A DNA stretch of 64,000 nt, taken from JANWVO01 sp964458495. Lineage in GTDB: Bacteria; Acidobacteriota; Terriglobia; Bryobacterales; Bryobacteraceae. Shown piece after piece: positions 26,009 to 36,937 of this stretch. Where the stretch lies: contig CAYWJB010000006.1 in NCBI GenBank assembly GCA_964458495.1, positions 174,664-238,663 of the forward strand. The letters are read 5' to 3'. Every line of letters begins with the position of its first letter. Within the stretch, counting starts at the first letter, position 1. Both the position numbers and the translations under genes were made by a program. The notes under the pieces are model-generated. The model saw nothing but the letters and a program-made list of their open reading frames with translations, did not search any database and had not been told where the DNA came from.

Positions 26009-27586
26009 TTAGGCCAGGTCCACGTGGATGGCGGCCACAGCGCAAGGCGGAAGCTCGAAGCTCAGGCGGCTCTGGCCGGCCTGAACGGCGAGCGGCCGCG
26101 GCTGGACGCGCTCCGGTTCGCCGAATGTATTGTGGTCCTGCGGCTTGCCGGCGAGCACGAAGCCGCGAGCCGATTTCGCGGCGCCGCCGTCGAGGCGGAG
26201 ATCGACGGCGAGAGGCTCTGCGGCATCGGCGTGCGTGCAGGTGACGACGAGGCGCTTCTCTTTCTCATGCAAAGAGGCAGAACCGTCGAGCCGCGGCGCT
26301 TTGGCCGAAAGCGGGGCGGCAAAAACAGCCCGGACGGCCGTGCCGTTCTGATGGTCCTTGTAGAGATCGAAGACGTGGTAGTTGGGCGTGCGCAGCATCT
26401 TCTCTTCATGGGCGATGAAGAGGCTGTGGATGCAGTTGACGAGCTGCGCCACGCAGGTCATGGCGACCTTGTCGGCGTGGCGGTGGAAGATGTCCAGCGT
26501 CAAGCCCGCGATCACCGCGTCCCTCATCGTCCCGATCTGTCCGAACAGATGATGCGGCGCTGCCTCGCTGCCCGCCTTGTGCCAGGCGCCCCATTCGTCG
26601 ATCGCGAACTTGACGCGGTGCTCGCGGTCGTACTCGCCCATGACTGCCCAGTGGTCGCGGATCAGCTGCTCCATGCGCACCGCGCGCGCCAGCAGTTCGT
26701 AATACTCCTCCGTCGTGAACTCGACCGGCCCGCCGGTGGTGCCGCAGTAGTAGTGCAGCGCCCAGCCCCAGACCCGGCGCAGAAGACCGGGACTCTTGCG
26801 GACCAGGGCTTCGAAGAAGCCGCGGGACCAGTTCAGGTCGCCGCCGTTGGGTCCGGCGGGAATGAACTTGAGGGGCACGCCGAAGCCGGGCGCCCAGGAG
26901 GTGAAGCGGCGGAACTCGACGGCGTATTCCTCGGGGCGGAAGTCGCCGCCGCAGCCCCAGCTTTCGTTGCCGATGCCCCAGAACTCGACGTTGAAGGGCG
27001 GGGTGCCGCGGACCTCGCTCCAGGTGGTGGATCCGGGCGGGGCGTTGCAGTAGTCGACCCAGTCGTTGAATTCGCGCGCCGTCATCCCGCGGAGGTTGGC
27101 GGCGATGTAGGGCTTGCCTCCGACCTCCTGAACGAAGCGCATGAATTCGTTGGTGCCGAACTCGTTGGGCTCGTACTTGGCGGGGTGGTTGCCAAGTTTC
27201 GCGAGCATGCCGGAGCCGGCCCAGAAGTTCAGCCGTTTGGGGCGCTTTTCGCGTGGCCCCACGCCGTCGCGCCAGTCGTAGCTGTCGGCGAAGCAGCCGC
27301 CGGGCCAGCGGAACAGCGGGGCGCGGATGCGGCGGAGATCGTCGATGAGGGCCTTGCGGATGCCGGCGACGTTGGGGATCTTCGATTTCTCGCCGACCCA
27401 GATGCCGTCATAGACGACGCCGCCCAAATGTTCAACAAAATGGCCGTGCACGAGGGGGCTGATTGTGCCAATCTGTTCTTTCAGGAGCACCGTGGCCGAG
27501 CCTTGGGCGGCGCGGCCGGAGCGGGGCGCCAGCAGGGCCGCGGCTGTTGCGGAGACGAAAGAGCGGCGGTTCATGCGCGCCATCAT
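26009..27586 (-). CDS. Alpha-L-arabinofuranosidase, GH51 family
   Basis: Releases arabinose from hemicellulose side chains. The 525-residue protein starts MMARMNRRSFVSATAAALLA, a twin-arginine (RRSFV) Tat signal, so it is probably exported folded; ATG 27574 (MNRRSF) is an equally good start. The acid/base is in FWGIGNESWGCGG and the nucleophile in AIDEWGAWH, both standard for GH51 barrels, and the C-terminal beta domain is complete. RWPGGCFADSYDW is the conserved N-terminal strand. The stretch up to the selD start is only 27 bp. Confidence 0.9.
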   Translation of the reverse strand: MMARMNRRSFVSATAAALLAPRSGRAAQGSATVLLKEQIGTISPLVHGHFVEHLGGVVYDGIWVGEKSKIPNVAGIRKALIDDLRRIRAPLFRWPGGCFADSYDWRDGVGPREKRPKRLNFWAGSGMLAKLGNHPAKYEPNEFGTNEFMRFVQEVGGKPYIAANLRGMTAREFNDWVDYCNAPPGSTTWSEVRGTPPFNVEFWGIGNESWGCGGDFRPEEYAVEFRRFTSWAPGFGVPLKFIPAGPNGGDLNWSRGFFEALVRKSPGLLRRVWGWALHYYCGTTGGPVEFTTEEYYELLARAVRMEQLIRDHWAVMGEYDREHRVKFAIDEWGAWHKAGSEAAPHHLFGQIGTMRDAVIAGLTLDIFHRHADKVAMTCVAQLVNCIHSLFIAHEEKMLRTPNYHVFDLYKDHQNGTAVRAVFAAPLSAKAPRLDGSASLHEKEKRLVVTCTHADAAEPLAVDLRLDGGAAKSARGFVLAGKPQDHNTFGEPERVQPRPLAVQAGQSRLSFELPPCAVAAIHVDLA

Positions 27587-27613
27587 ACATCAGAAGGGAG
27601 GGCCGTGTAAGCG

Positions 27614-28594
27614 GTGTCATCGAAAAAGCTCACCGCTCATGTCAAGGCCGCGGGTTGAGCGTCGAAGCTCAGTCCAAAGGTTTTGGACAGGGTTCTGCCG
27701 CGGATTCCGCGCCTGAGGGATGACAACGTGCTGGTCGGTTTCGACGCCTGCGACGACGCGGGCGTCTACCGGCTGAGCCCGGAGTGTGCCCTGGTGCAGA
27801 CGGTGGACTTCTTCACGCCGATCGTGGACGACCCGTACACATTCGGCCGCATCGCGGCGGCCAACGCCTTGTCAGATGTTTACGCGATGGGCGGGCGCCC
27901 GCTCACCGCGCTCTCCATCCTCTGTTACCCGGCAAAGGGCGATCTCGAGGACCTCGAGGCAATCCTCAAAGGGGGCGCGGAGACGATGATCGAGGCCGGT
28001 TGCGTGGTCGTGGGCGGGCACTCGGTGAACGATGAGGAGATGAAGTTCGGCTACGCGGTAACGGGGCTGGTGCATCCGGAGCGGATCTGGACCAACGCAG
28101 GCGCGCGGGCCGGCGACGTGCTGGTGCTGACGAAAGCCCTGGGCACGGGGGTGATCGGGACCGCGCTGAAACGCGGCATCGCGGAGCCGGCGCACGTCGA
28201 GGCGGCGATCGAATCGATGTGCCGGCTGAACCGGACGAAGATGGAGGCGCACGGCTGCACCGACATCACGGGATTCGGGCTGCTGGGGCATGCCCGGGAG
28301 ATGGCGCTGGCCTCCGGGGTGACGCTGGAGATTGAGGTGGAAAAACTGGAGTTTTTGCCGGGGGCGTTGGACTATGCGCGGCAAGGGGCGGTGCCGGGCG
28401 GTTTGAACAACAACCGGGAGTTTGCCTCCTGCGCGGTCGAGTTCCGGCGCGAGCTCCCCGGAGAGGTGGAGGCGCTGCTGTATGACCCGCAGACGTCGGG
28501 CGGTCTGTTGCTGTCGGTGGCGCCGGAGCGTTCTGCGGGACGGGTGGTCGGCCGGGTAGTGGAGTGGGGGGAGAAGCCGGTGGTGGTGGTATGA
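27614..28594 (+). CDS. selD: Selenide, water dikinase containing selenocysteine (in-frame TGA)
   Basis: Makes selenophosphate from selenide and ATP, the selenium donor for Sec-tRNA. Reading from GTG 27614 (GGGAGGG about 11 bp upstream), the chain runs to KAAG then TGA at 27656-27658, then ASKLSPKVLDRVLPR and on without a break. The TGA falls exactly where SelD has its catalytic Cys/Sec, with the family Lys three residues later (Sec15-x-x-Lys18). Downstream are QTVDFFTPIVDDPY, AAANALSDVYAMGG, GGHSVNDEEM and TDITGFGLLGH, all canonical. The full product is 326 residues; starting after the TGA (ATG-like start at 27683) would lose the active site. A SECIS-like hairpin follows. The stop overlaps the pyrF ATG (ATGA). 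Confidence 0.93.
27656..27688 (+). promoter_or_regulatory. Bacterial SECIS-like element in selD
   Basis: Thirteen nt after the TGA lies a perfect 7-bp stem GTCCAAA / TTTGGAC (27672-27678, 27682-27688) with a GGT loop. The loop is about 21 nt past the UGA, within the range of bacterial SECIS elements, and the G-U in the loop matches the feature read by SelB. An alternative TGAGC/GCTCA pairing would include the UGA itself. Confidence 0.75.
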
Positions 28595-29298
28595 GCGTGA
28601 ACCGCCTGATTGTGGCTCTGGACGTCGAGAGCCGGGCGGAGGCGATGCGGCTGGTGGAGCGGTGCGGGGAGCGGATCGGGTTTTACAAGGTTGGGCTGGA
28701 GCTGTTCACGGCGGAGGGACCGGGCCTCGTGCGGGATCTCTTGGCGGCGGGCAAGCAGGTCTTTCTGGATCTCAAGATGTACGACATCGGCGAGACGGTG
28801 CGCCGTGCCTCGGCGCGGGCGGCGGATCTGGGAGTGGCGTTGCTGACCGTGCATTGCGTGCCGCAGGTGGTCCGGGCGGCGGTGGAGGGGGTGCGCGGGA
28901 CGGAGACGAAGGTTCTTGCGGTGACGGTGCTCACCAGCTTTGATCAGAAGGATCTGGAGGACTTGGGCGTGAGCGGGCGGACGCCGGCGGAGCACGTGAT
29001 GTGGCTGGCGGAGAGGGGCGTGGAGGCTGGGGCGCACGGCTTTGTGTGCTCGCCGCTGGAGGCGCGGGGGCTGCGGGCGCTCGCCGGGAGAGAGCGGTTG
29101 CTGGTGACGCCGGGGGTTCGGAGCGCCGGGGCGGCGGCGAACGACCAGAAGCGGGTGGCGACCCCCGCGGAGGCGCTCGCGGCTGGAGCCGACTATCTTG
29201 TGATCGGGCGGGAGATCACAAGGGCAGCGGATCCGGCGGCGGCTGCGGAGCGGGTCCTGCAGAGCCTGGGCATCCATATCCCCCATAAGGGATTTTGA
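28591..29298 (+). CDS. pyrF: Orotidine 5'-phosphate decarboxylase
   Basis: Final step of UMP synthesis. The 235-residue TIM barrel has LIVALDVESRAEAM at the start, the catalytic D-x-K-x-x-D-I motif in FLDLKMYDIGETV near residue 58, LLVTPGVRS and YLVIGREITRA at the phosphate-binding end. The ATG overlaps the selD stop, so the two are translationally coupled, an unusual partnership with no known functional link. Confidence 0.95.
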   Translation: MSVNRLIVALDVESRAEAMRLVERCGERIGFYKVGLELFTAEGPGLVRDLLAAGKQVFLDLKMYDIGETVRRASARAADLGVALLTVHCVPQVVRAAVEGVRGTETKVLAVTVLTSFDQKDLEDLGVSGRTPAEHVMWLAERGVEAGAHGFVCSPLEARGLRALAGRERLLVTPGVRSAGAAANDQKRVATPAEALAAGADYLVIGREITRAADPAAAAERVLQSLGIHIPHKGF

Positions 29299-29327
29299 TT
29301 GACAGACGGGACGGCGGCTGGTTAAAT
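29299..29327 (+). promoter_or_regulatory. Sigma70-type promoter of TonB-dependent receptor 2
   Basis: TTGACA (perfect), 17-bp spacer, TTAAAT (4 of 6). It begins one base after the pyrF stop. The predicted start near 29334 leaves a leader of about 200 nt, much longer than for receptor 1. Confidence 0.6.
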
Positions 29328-29502
29328 CGGAAGAAAGCTCTTAAGGGGTTGACGTGCAGCCAACAGCTGGGACCGGCGTGACCAGGTCGTCGCAGCCAAA
29401 CGCCACAGGGCGAAAATTGCGCGCCTGCACGGGGTCAGCCTGCGCGGGCGGTCAATCCTGGACGATGGATGCCGTGGAAGGCGGCAAGAAGTTGAATATC
29501 AG

Positions 29503-29518
29503 CGAGCCAAACGGCTCG
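29503..29518 (+). promoter_or_regulatory. Leader hairpin before the receptor 2 ribosome site
   Basis: CGAGCC-AAAC-GGCTCG, a perfect 6-bp stem ending 4 bp before the GGGAGA Shine-Dalgarno of the receptor. It could tune translation. Confidence 0.35.
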
Positions 29519-29532
29519 AAACGGGAGACAAG

Positions 29533-32500
29533 ATGAAGCGAATCCTCGTAACACTTTGTCTGATCGCGGCGTTGGCCCTGGGCGCGTGGGCCCAGGCGAC
29601 GACGCAGGTCTCGGGCGTGGTCAGCGACCCGTCGGGAGCGGTAATACCGAATGCAACGGTGGAGCTGGAAAACGTGGCCACGGGCCTGAAGCGCACCATG
29701 ACCACGGATCCAGGCGGCGCCTATGCGTTCTTGCAGGTGATTCCGGGCACCTACCGGATTACGGTCCGGGCGAACGGCTTCCGCACGGCTACCGTGAATG
29801 ACGTGCAACTCCTGGTGAACACACCATCGACGGTGAACGTGAAGCTGGAGGTCGGCCAGGTGACCGAGACGATCTCGGTGTCGGCGGAAGTCGAGCAGGT
29901 GAACACTGTGGACGCCTCCATCGGCAACGCGATCAGCAACAAGCCGATCGTGCAGTTGCCTCTGAACGCTCGCAACATTGTGGGTCTCCTGGCGCTGCAG
30001 CCGGGCGTGGTCTTCACCAATGAGGGCGACACGAGTTCGCGCAACGGCGCGGTCAACGGCGGCAAGAGCGACCAGGCGAACGTGACGCTGGACGGCGTGG
30101 ACGTCAACGACCAGATGGACCGCAACGCGTTTACGAGCGTCCTGCGCATGACGCCGGACTCGGTGCAGGAGTTCCGCGTGGTGACGTTGAACGCCAACGC
30201 AGACCAGGGCCGCACGTCGGGCGCACAGGTGGCTCTGGTCACCAAGAGCGGCACCAACGAGCTGCATGGCGCGGCCTACTGGTATCACCGCAACACGGTG
30301 ACCACTGCCAACGACTTCTTCCTGAATTCTTCGGGCGTGCCGCGCCAGAAGCTGATCCGCAACATTGCGGGCGTGGCCGTCGGAGGACCGCTGATCAAGA
30401 ACCGGATGTTCCTGTTCGGCAACTACGAGCACCGCCGCGACGCCAAGGACGGGCAGGCGCTCAGGACGGTGCCGTCGATGGAAATGCGCCAGGGAATCAT
30501 CCGTTACCGCACTACCGCAGGCTCGATCGCATCGGTGACGCCGGCCGACATCGCCAGCCTGCTGGATCCGCGCGGGGTGAACCAGGCCGTGCTGCGCGAC
30601 CTGGCGAAGTATCCCGAGCCGAACGACTTCAGCGTGGGCGACGGTCTGAACTTCGTCGGCTACCGCTTCACCGCTCCGACGCCGCTGCGCTGGAACACCT
30701 ATATTTCCCGCCTCGACTACATCCTGGATTCGCAGAGCAAGCACAACCTCTTCGTCCGCGGCAACCTGCAGAACGATAACGAGCAGGGCATGCCGCAGTT
30801 TCCGGGCCTGCCGGCCAACAGCGTTGGCCTGAACAACAACAAGGGAATCGCCATCGGGTTGACCAGCGCGTTCCGCCCGACGCTGATCTCGAACTTCCGC
30901 TACGGGCTGACGCGGCAGGGCAACGAGTCGACCGGCATCGCGAACTTCAACTCGGTGACGCTGCGCGGCATGGATCCCTTCGTCGGCCTGTCGCGCGGGT
31001 TCGTCTCCATCATTCCGGTACACACGGTGGCGGAAGACCTGAACTGGATCCGCGGCAAGCACACCGTGCAGTTCGGCTTCGTTATGCGTTTCTCGCAGAA
31101 CCGCCGCACCAACCTGGCCAACTCGTTCCACACGGCTTCGGCCAACGCGAGCTGGCTGGTGAACTCCGGCGCGGGACTGAACGCCCCGTTCACCAACATG
31201 AGCTCCGGCAGCATCACGCAGTTCCGCTGGGCCATGGCCGACATCATGGGACTGGTGACCCAGGGCAACGCCCGCTACAACTACCTCGTCGACGGAACGG
31301 TGCTCCCGGTCGGGGCGCCGGTGAAGCGCAACTTCCGCAACGAAGAGTACGAGCTGTACGTGCAAGACACTTGGCGCGTGAACCGCGCGCTCACGGTCAC
31401 CGCCGGCTTGCGCTGGTCGCTGATGCCGCCGATCTATGAGGCCGACGGCCAGCAGGTGTCGCCCAACATCCCGATCGGCGACTGGTTTGACATGCGCGGC
31501 GGGCTGGCGCAGCAGGGCCGCAGCCAGCTCGAGGCGGGCCGCATTTCGTTCCTCCCGCGTGACCAGGGCGGGCGCCCGCTCTACCCGTTCCACAAGGACA
31601 ACATCGCGCCTCGCATTTCGCTGGCCTACTCGCCTCAGGGCGACAGCGGGCTGTCGAAGTTCTTCTTCGGCGGTCCCGGCAAGACGGCGATCCGCGCCGG
31701 CTGGGGCATGTACTATGACCTCTTTGGCTCCGGCCTGATGCGGTCGTACGACTCCACGGCTTTCGGCCTCTCCAACGCCCTGACCAACCCCGCCGCCGTC
31801 GTCTCCATCCAGAGCGCTCCGCGCTACACCGGCATCGACCAGGTTCCGCAGGAGCTGCTCCTGCCGGCGCCGGAGGCGAAGTTCCCCGCTACCTACCCGG
31901 ACGCCTTCGCCATCACCAACGGTCTGGACGACACGCTGCGGGCGCCTTACAACATGAACCTGAACTTCAGCATCGGCCGCGAGTTCGGCGGCGGCTGGTT
32001 CGTGCAGGGTTCCTATGTGGGCCGCATGTCCCGGCGCTCCCTGATCCGGCGTGACGCCGCGATGCCGACCGACCTCAAGGATCCCAAGTCCGGCCTCACC
32101 TACTTCGAAGCCGCCACCATGCTGACCAAGCAGGTGCTGGCGGACGTCCCGACGGCCAACGTGCAGAAGGTGGCCTACTGGGAGAACCTGTATCCCCACA
32201 TGGCCACGTCCACGCTGACGGCGACGCAGGCTGTCTACAACCGCTTCGCCGCGAATTACTGGGACTGGACCTACGCGCTCTACCAGCTCGATACCGGCGT
32301 CGGACAGGGCAACTGCGCGGCGCGGAACCGGTGCTCGATCCTGGGCCCCTGGGCCTACTACCACCCGCAGTACAGCTACCTGTCGGTGTTCAGCTCGGTC
32401 GGCGGCGGCAACTACCACGGCATGCAGTGGGTGGCGCGGAAGCGCTGGAACAACGGCGACGTTGTGGACCTGAACTACACGTGGTCGAAGTCCATCGACC

Positions 32501-33183
32501 TGCGGTCGAACACCGAGCGCGTCGGCTCCTCCACCGGCGTGCTGTGGAACCCGTGGCAGCCGGGGCTGATGAAGGGCGTGTCGGACTATGATACGACGCA
32601 CCTGTTCTCCGCCCTCGGCGTCTACAACCTCCCTGTGGGCAAGGGCAAGCGCTTCGGCTCCGCCATGCCCGGATGGGCGGACGCGATCGTCGGCGGCTGG
32701 CAGCTCTCGGGCGTCTGGCGCTGGAGCTCCGGCTTCCCGATCAGCGTGTTCCAGACGGGCGTCTGGCCCACAAACTGGAACAACAACAACTGGGCGCTGT
32801 GGAACGGCAAGCCGGTTTCCACGACGCGGAACAAGAACATGACCTCGCTGGACGGGCGCAGCGGCCCGGGCCTGTTTACCGATCCGGAGGCGGCTCTTAA
32901 CGCCTTCGATCCGGAGCATCCCGGCGGCATCGGCTCGCGCAACCCGTTGCGCGGCGATGGCGTGTTCAACATCGACCTCAACGTCGCCAAGCGGTTCGTC
33001 ATGCCCTACAACGAGCAGCACTCGGTGCAGTTCCGCTGGGAGACGTTCAACCTGACCAACACGGCGCGGTTCGACGTGGACAGCCTCTCGCTGGACATCA
33101 GCTCCGCGCCCACCTTCGGCCGCTACTCCTACACCTTGAGCCAGCCTCGCGTGATGCAGTTCGGCCTGCGCTACGAGTTCTGA
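29533..33183 (+). CDS. TonB-dependent receptor, Oar-like, with carboxypeptidase-regulatory domain
   Basis: A 1216-residue outer-membrane protein. Signal peptide about 1-22 (ALGAWAQA), CarboxypepD_reg-like domain about 25-105 (SGVVSDPSGAVIPNATVELE), plug about 110-230 (NGGKSDQANVTLDGVDVND), then a barrel ending MQFGLRYEF with terminal Phe. It differs from receptor 1 in most of the barrel and has a Trp-rich stretch near 1070-1090 (FQTGVWPTNWNNNNWALW). GGGAGA is 5 bp before the ATG. The ligand is unknown. A 12-bp stem hairpin follows 25 bp after the stop. Confidence 0.9.
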   Translation: MKRILVTLCLIAALALGAWAQATTQVSGVVSDPSGAVIPNATVELENVATGLKRTMTTDPGGAYAFLQVIPGTYRITVRANGFRTATVNDVQLLVNTPSTVNVKLEVGQVTETISVSAEVEQVNTVDASIGNAISNKPIVQLPLNARNIVGLLALQPGVVFTNEGDTSSRNGAVNGGKSDQANVTLDGVDVNDQMDRNAFTSVLRMTPDSVQEFRVVTLNANADQGRTSGAQVALVTKSGTNELHGAAYWYHRNTVTTANDFFLNSSGVPRQKLIRNIAGVAVGGPLIKNRMFLFGNYEHRRDAKDGQALRTVPSMEMRQGIIRYRTTAGSIASVTPADIASLLDPRGVNQAVLRDLAKYPEPNDFSVGDGLNFVGYRFTAPTPLRWNTYISRLDYILDSQSKHNLFVRGNLQNDNEQGMPQFPGLPANSVGLNNNKGIAIGLTSAFRPTLISNFRYGLTRQGNESTGIANFNSVTLRGMDPFVGLSRGFVSIIPVHTVAEDLNWIRGKHTVQFGFVMRFSQNRRTNLANSFHTASANASWLVNSGAGLNAPFTNMSSGSITQFRWAMADIMGLVTQGNARYNYLVDGTVLPVGAPVKRNFRNEEYELYVQDTWRVNRALTVTAGLRWSLMPPIYEADGQQVSPNIPIGDWFDMRGGLAQQGRSQLEAGRISFLPRDQGGRPLYPFHKDNIAPRISLAYSPQGDSGLSKFFFGGPGKTAIRAGWGMYYDLFGSGLMRSYDSTAFGLSNALTNPAAVVSIQSAPRYTGIDQVPQELLLPAPEAKFPATYPDAFAITNGLDDTLRAPYNMNLNFSIGREFGGGWFVQGSYVGRMSRRSLIRRDAAMPTDLKDPKSGLTYFEAATMLTKQVLADVPTANVQKVAYWENLYPHMATSTLTATQAVYNRFAANYWDWTYALYQLDTGVGQGNCAARNRCSILGPWAYYHPQYSYLSVFSSVGGGNYHGMQWVARKRWNNGDVVDLNYTWSKSIDLRSNTERVGSSTGVLWNPWQPGLMKGVSDYDTTHLFSALGVYNLPVGKGKRFGSAMPGWADAIVGGWQLSGVWRWSSGFPISVFQTGVWPTNWNNNNWALWNGKPVSTTRNKNMTSLDGRSGPGLFTDPEAALNAFDPEHPGGIGSRNPLRGDGVFNIDLNVAKRFVMPYNEQHSVQFRWETFNLTNTARFDVDSLSLDISSAPTFGRYSYTLSQPRVMQFGLRYEF

Positions 33184-33208
33184 ACGCAGCGCAATCCTTC
33201 TGACAGGG

Positions 33209-33237
33209 ACGGGCGGAGCCACAGCGGCTCCGCCCGT
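33209..33237 (+). terminator. Strong hairpin after receptor 2
   Basis: ACGGGCGGAGCC-ACAGC-GGCTCCGCCCGT, a 12-bp perfect stem with a 5-nt loop, followed by TCCG instead of a T tract. It probably ends the receptor transcript; a TATAGT (-10-like, 33243-33248) for alaS follows. Confidence 0.6.
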
Positions 33238-33296
33238 TCCGCTATAGTGTGGCCGCTCAAAGCGGCGCTCCCGAACCCCTGTGCCACAATAAGAAT

Positions 33297-35938
33297 GTGA
33301 CCGGTCACGAGATCCGAAAGAAGTTTCTCGACTACTTTGCCGGGCGCGGCCACCGCGTGGTCCGCTCCTCCTCTCTGGTGCCCGCCAACGACCCCACGCT
33401 GCTGTTCACCAACGCGGGCATGAACCAGTTCAAGGACGTCTTCCTCGGCCTGGAAAAGCGGGATTACACGCGGGCGACGACGGCGCAGAAGTGCGTCCGG
33501 GCGGGCGGCAAGCACAACGATCTCGAGAACGTCGGCTACACGCGGCGCCACCACACGTTCTTCGAGATGATGGGCAATTTCAGCTTCGGCGACTACTTCA
33601 AGGCCGAGGCCATTGATTACGCCTGGGAACTGGTGACGAAGGGCTACGGCATGCCCAAGGACCGGCTTTACGTGACCGTGTTCCGGGAGGACGACGAGGC
33701 CGAGGCGCTGTGGCAGAAGGTGGCGGGCGTGCCGAAGGAGCGGATCTTCCGGCTGGACGAGAAAGACAACTTCTGGCAGATGGGCGAGACGGGGCCTTGC
33801 GGCCCTTGCTCGGAGATCCACTACGACCTGGGGCCGGAGGCGGCGGCGCCGGGGCGCGAACACGAGCAGTTCCCCGATGACGCCGGCGGTCGCTTCGTCG
33901 AGATCTGGAACCTCGTGTTCATGCAGTTCGACCGCGACGCCGAGGGCTGGCTGGCGCCCCTGCCGAAACCGTCGATCGACACGGGGCTGGGGCTGGAGCG
34001 CGTGGCCGCGATCCTGCAGGGCAAGCTGTCGAATTTCGAGTGCGACCTGCTGTTCCCGATCGTGCAGGAGGCGGGGCGGCTCCTGAAAGCCCCGTACGGC
34101 GAGGACGAGCGCGCGAACGTCGTGCTGCGGATCTGCGCCGATCACGCGCGGGCGGCGGCGTTCCTGATCCATGACGGCGTGGTGCCGTCCAACGAAGGGC
34201 GCGGTTACGTGCTGCGCAAGATCATGCGGCGGGCGATGCGGAACGCGCGGCGGCTGGGAGCGGCGGAGCCGTTCCTGTACCAGCTGACGGGTTTCGTGGC
34301 GGAGTGGATGAAGCCCGCGTATCCGGAGCTGATGGAAAGCGTGCCGCGTGTGGCGCGGATCGTGCTCGACGAAGAGAAACGCTACGCCTCGACGTTCCAG
34401 ATTGCAGAAAAGGTGTTTCACGACGAGGCGCGGGCGGCGGCGGGCGGGGTGCTGCCCGGGGCGGCGGCCTTCCGGCTCTACGACACCTACGGCATGGCGC
34501 TGGACGAGCAGGCGGACATGGCGCGGGAGCTGGGCCTCGCGATCGACATGGCGGGCTTCGAGGAAGCCATGCAGCGGCAGCGCGAGCGCGCGCGCGCGAG
34601 CTGGAAGGGTGCGGAAAAGGCGCAGATCGCGCCGGTGTACCAGACGCTGGCGGATGCGGGCGCGACGGAGTTTCTCGGCTACGAACATCTGTCCGTGAAG
34701 CCGTGTGAGGTGCTGGCGCTGATCGCGGATCAGGCATCCGTGCCCGGGGCGGAGGCGGGCGCTGAATGCGAGGTGGTGCTGGACCGCACGCCCTTCTATG
34801 CCGAATCCGGCGGGCAGGTGGGCGACGCGGGGTGGCTGCGGGACGCGGAGACGGGCGACGTGGTGGCGGAGGTCCTGACCTGCCAGCGCCCGGTGCCCGG
34901 GCTGCATGTCCACCGGGCGCGGCTGTTGCGGAAGCTGCGCGCCGGGCAGGCGGTGGAAGCGGCGGTCGACGAGCGGGCGCGCCGTGCGACGATGCGCAAC
35001 CACACGGGCACACACCTGCTGCACGCGGCGCTCCGGGAGGTGCTGGGGACGCATGTGAAGCAGGCGGGCAGCGTGGTGGAACCGGCGCGGCTGCGGTTCG
35101 ATTTCACCCACTACGCGCAAGTGGCGCCGGAGGAGCTCGAGGAGATTGAACGCCTGGCCAACGAGGCGATCCTTCGCGACATGCCGGTGAGCGTGGCGCA
35201 GATGGAGCTGGACAAGGCGCTGGAGACGGGCGCGATGGCGCTGTTCGGGGAGAAATACGGAGACCGGGTGCGGGTGGTCAGCGTGGGCGATTTCAGCCGC
35301 GAGCTTTGCGGCGGCACCCATGTGCGGCACGCGGGCGAAATCGGGTTGCTCAAAGTGGTTTCCGAAGGTTCGATCGCCTCCGGCGTGCGGCGCGTGGAGG
35401 CGCTCACAGGCGCCGGCGCGCTGGAGAAGTTTCAGAGGACGGCGGCGGCGGTGCAGCAGGCTGCGGCGGTGCTTCGCACAAGCGAGCACGAACTGCTCGA
35501 GCAGATCGAGAAGCTCATGGCGCAGCAGAAGGCGCTGGAGCGGCAGGTGGAGGCGCTGAAGGAGAAGGCAGCGCACGCGGCGGCGGCGGAGCTGGAATCG
35601 CAGGCGCGCGAGATCCGCGGCGTGAAGGTGCTGTCGGCGCGCGTGGAAGCGCTCGACCGCGCGCAGATGAGGAACTTGGCCGATGCGTTGCGCAACCGCT
35701 GGAAGAGCGCCGTGGTGCTGCTGGCGTCGCCGGACAACGGGCAGGTGTCGCTCGTCTGCGCCGTGACGAAGGACCTGACGGCGAAAGTGCACGCCGGCAA
35801 GCTGGTGGGACAGGTCGCGCAGGCGCTCGGCGGGCGAGGCGGCGGGCGTCCGGATCTGGCCGAGGCGGGCGGCAAAGACGCGGCGGCGCTGCCGAAGGCG
35901 CTGGCCGACGCCTACGCGGCGGTCGAGCAGATGCTGGG

Positions 35939-35942
<4 letters not shown>
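33297..35942 (+). CDS. alaS: Alanyl-tRNA synthetase
   Basis: Charges tRNA-Ala. The 881-residue protein has the class II core (HTFFEMMGNFSFGDYF; ETGPCGPCSEIHYD; FVEIWNLVFMQF), the editing domain with Zn-binding NHTGTHLLH and LCGGTHVRHAGEIG, and the C-terminal glycine-rich RGGGRPDLAEAGG of the C-Ala domain. The GTG at 33297 yields MTGHEIRKKFLDYF, the usual N-terminus; an earlier in-frame GTG (33249) would add 16 odd residues. The stop overlaps the ypdA ATG. Confidence 0.97.

Positions 35943-36928
<986 letters not shown>

Positions 36929-36937
<9 letters not shown>

Noticed and set aside
27683..28594. SelD as a shorter protein starting after the TGA (303 residues)
   Set aside because: This start removes the catalytic residue and Lys of SelD, has no ribosome site, and ignores 14 in-frame upstream codons with a good GTG and GGGAGGG.
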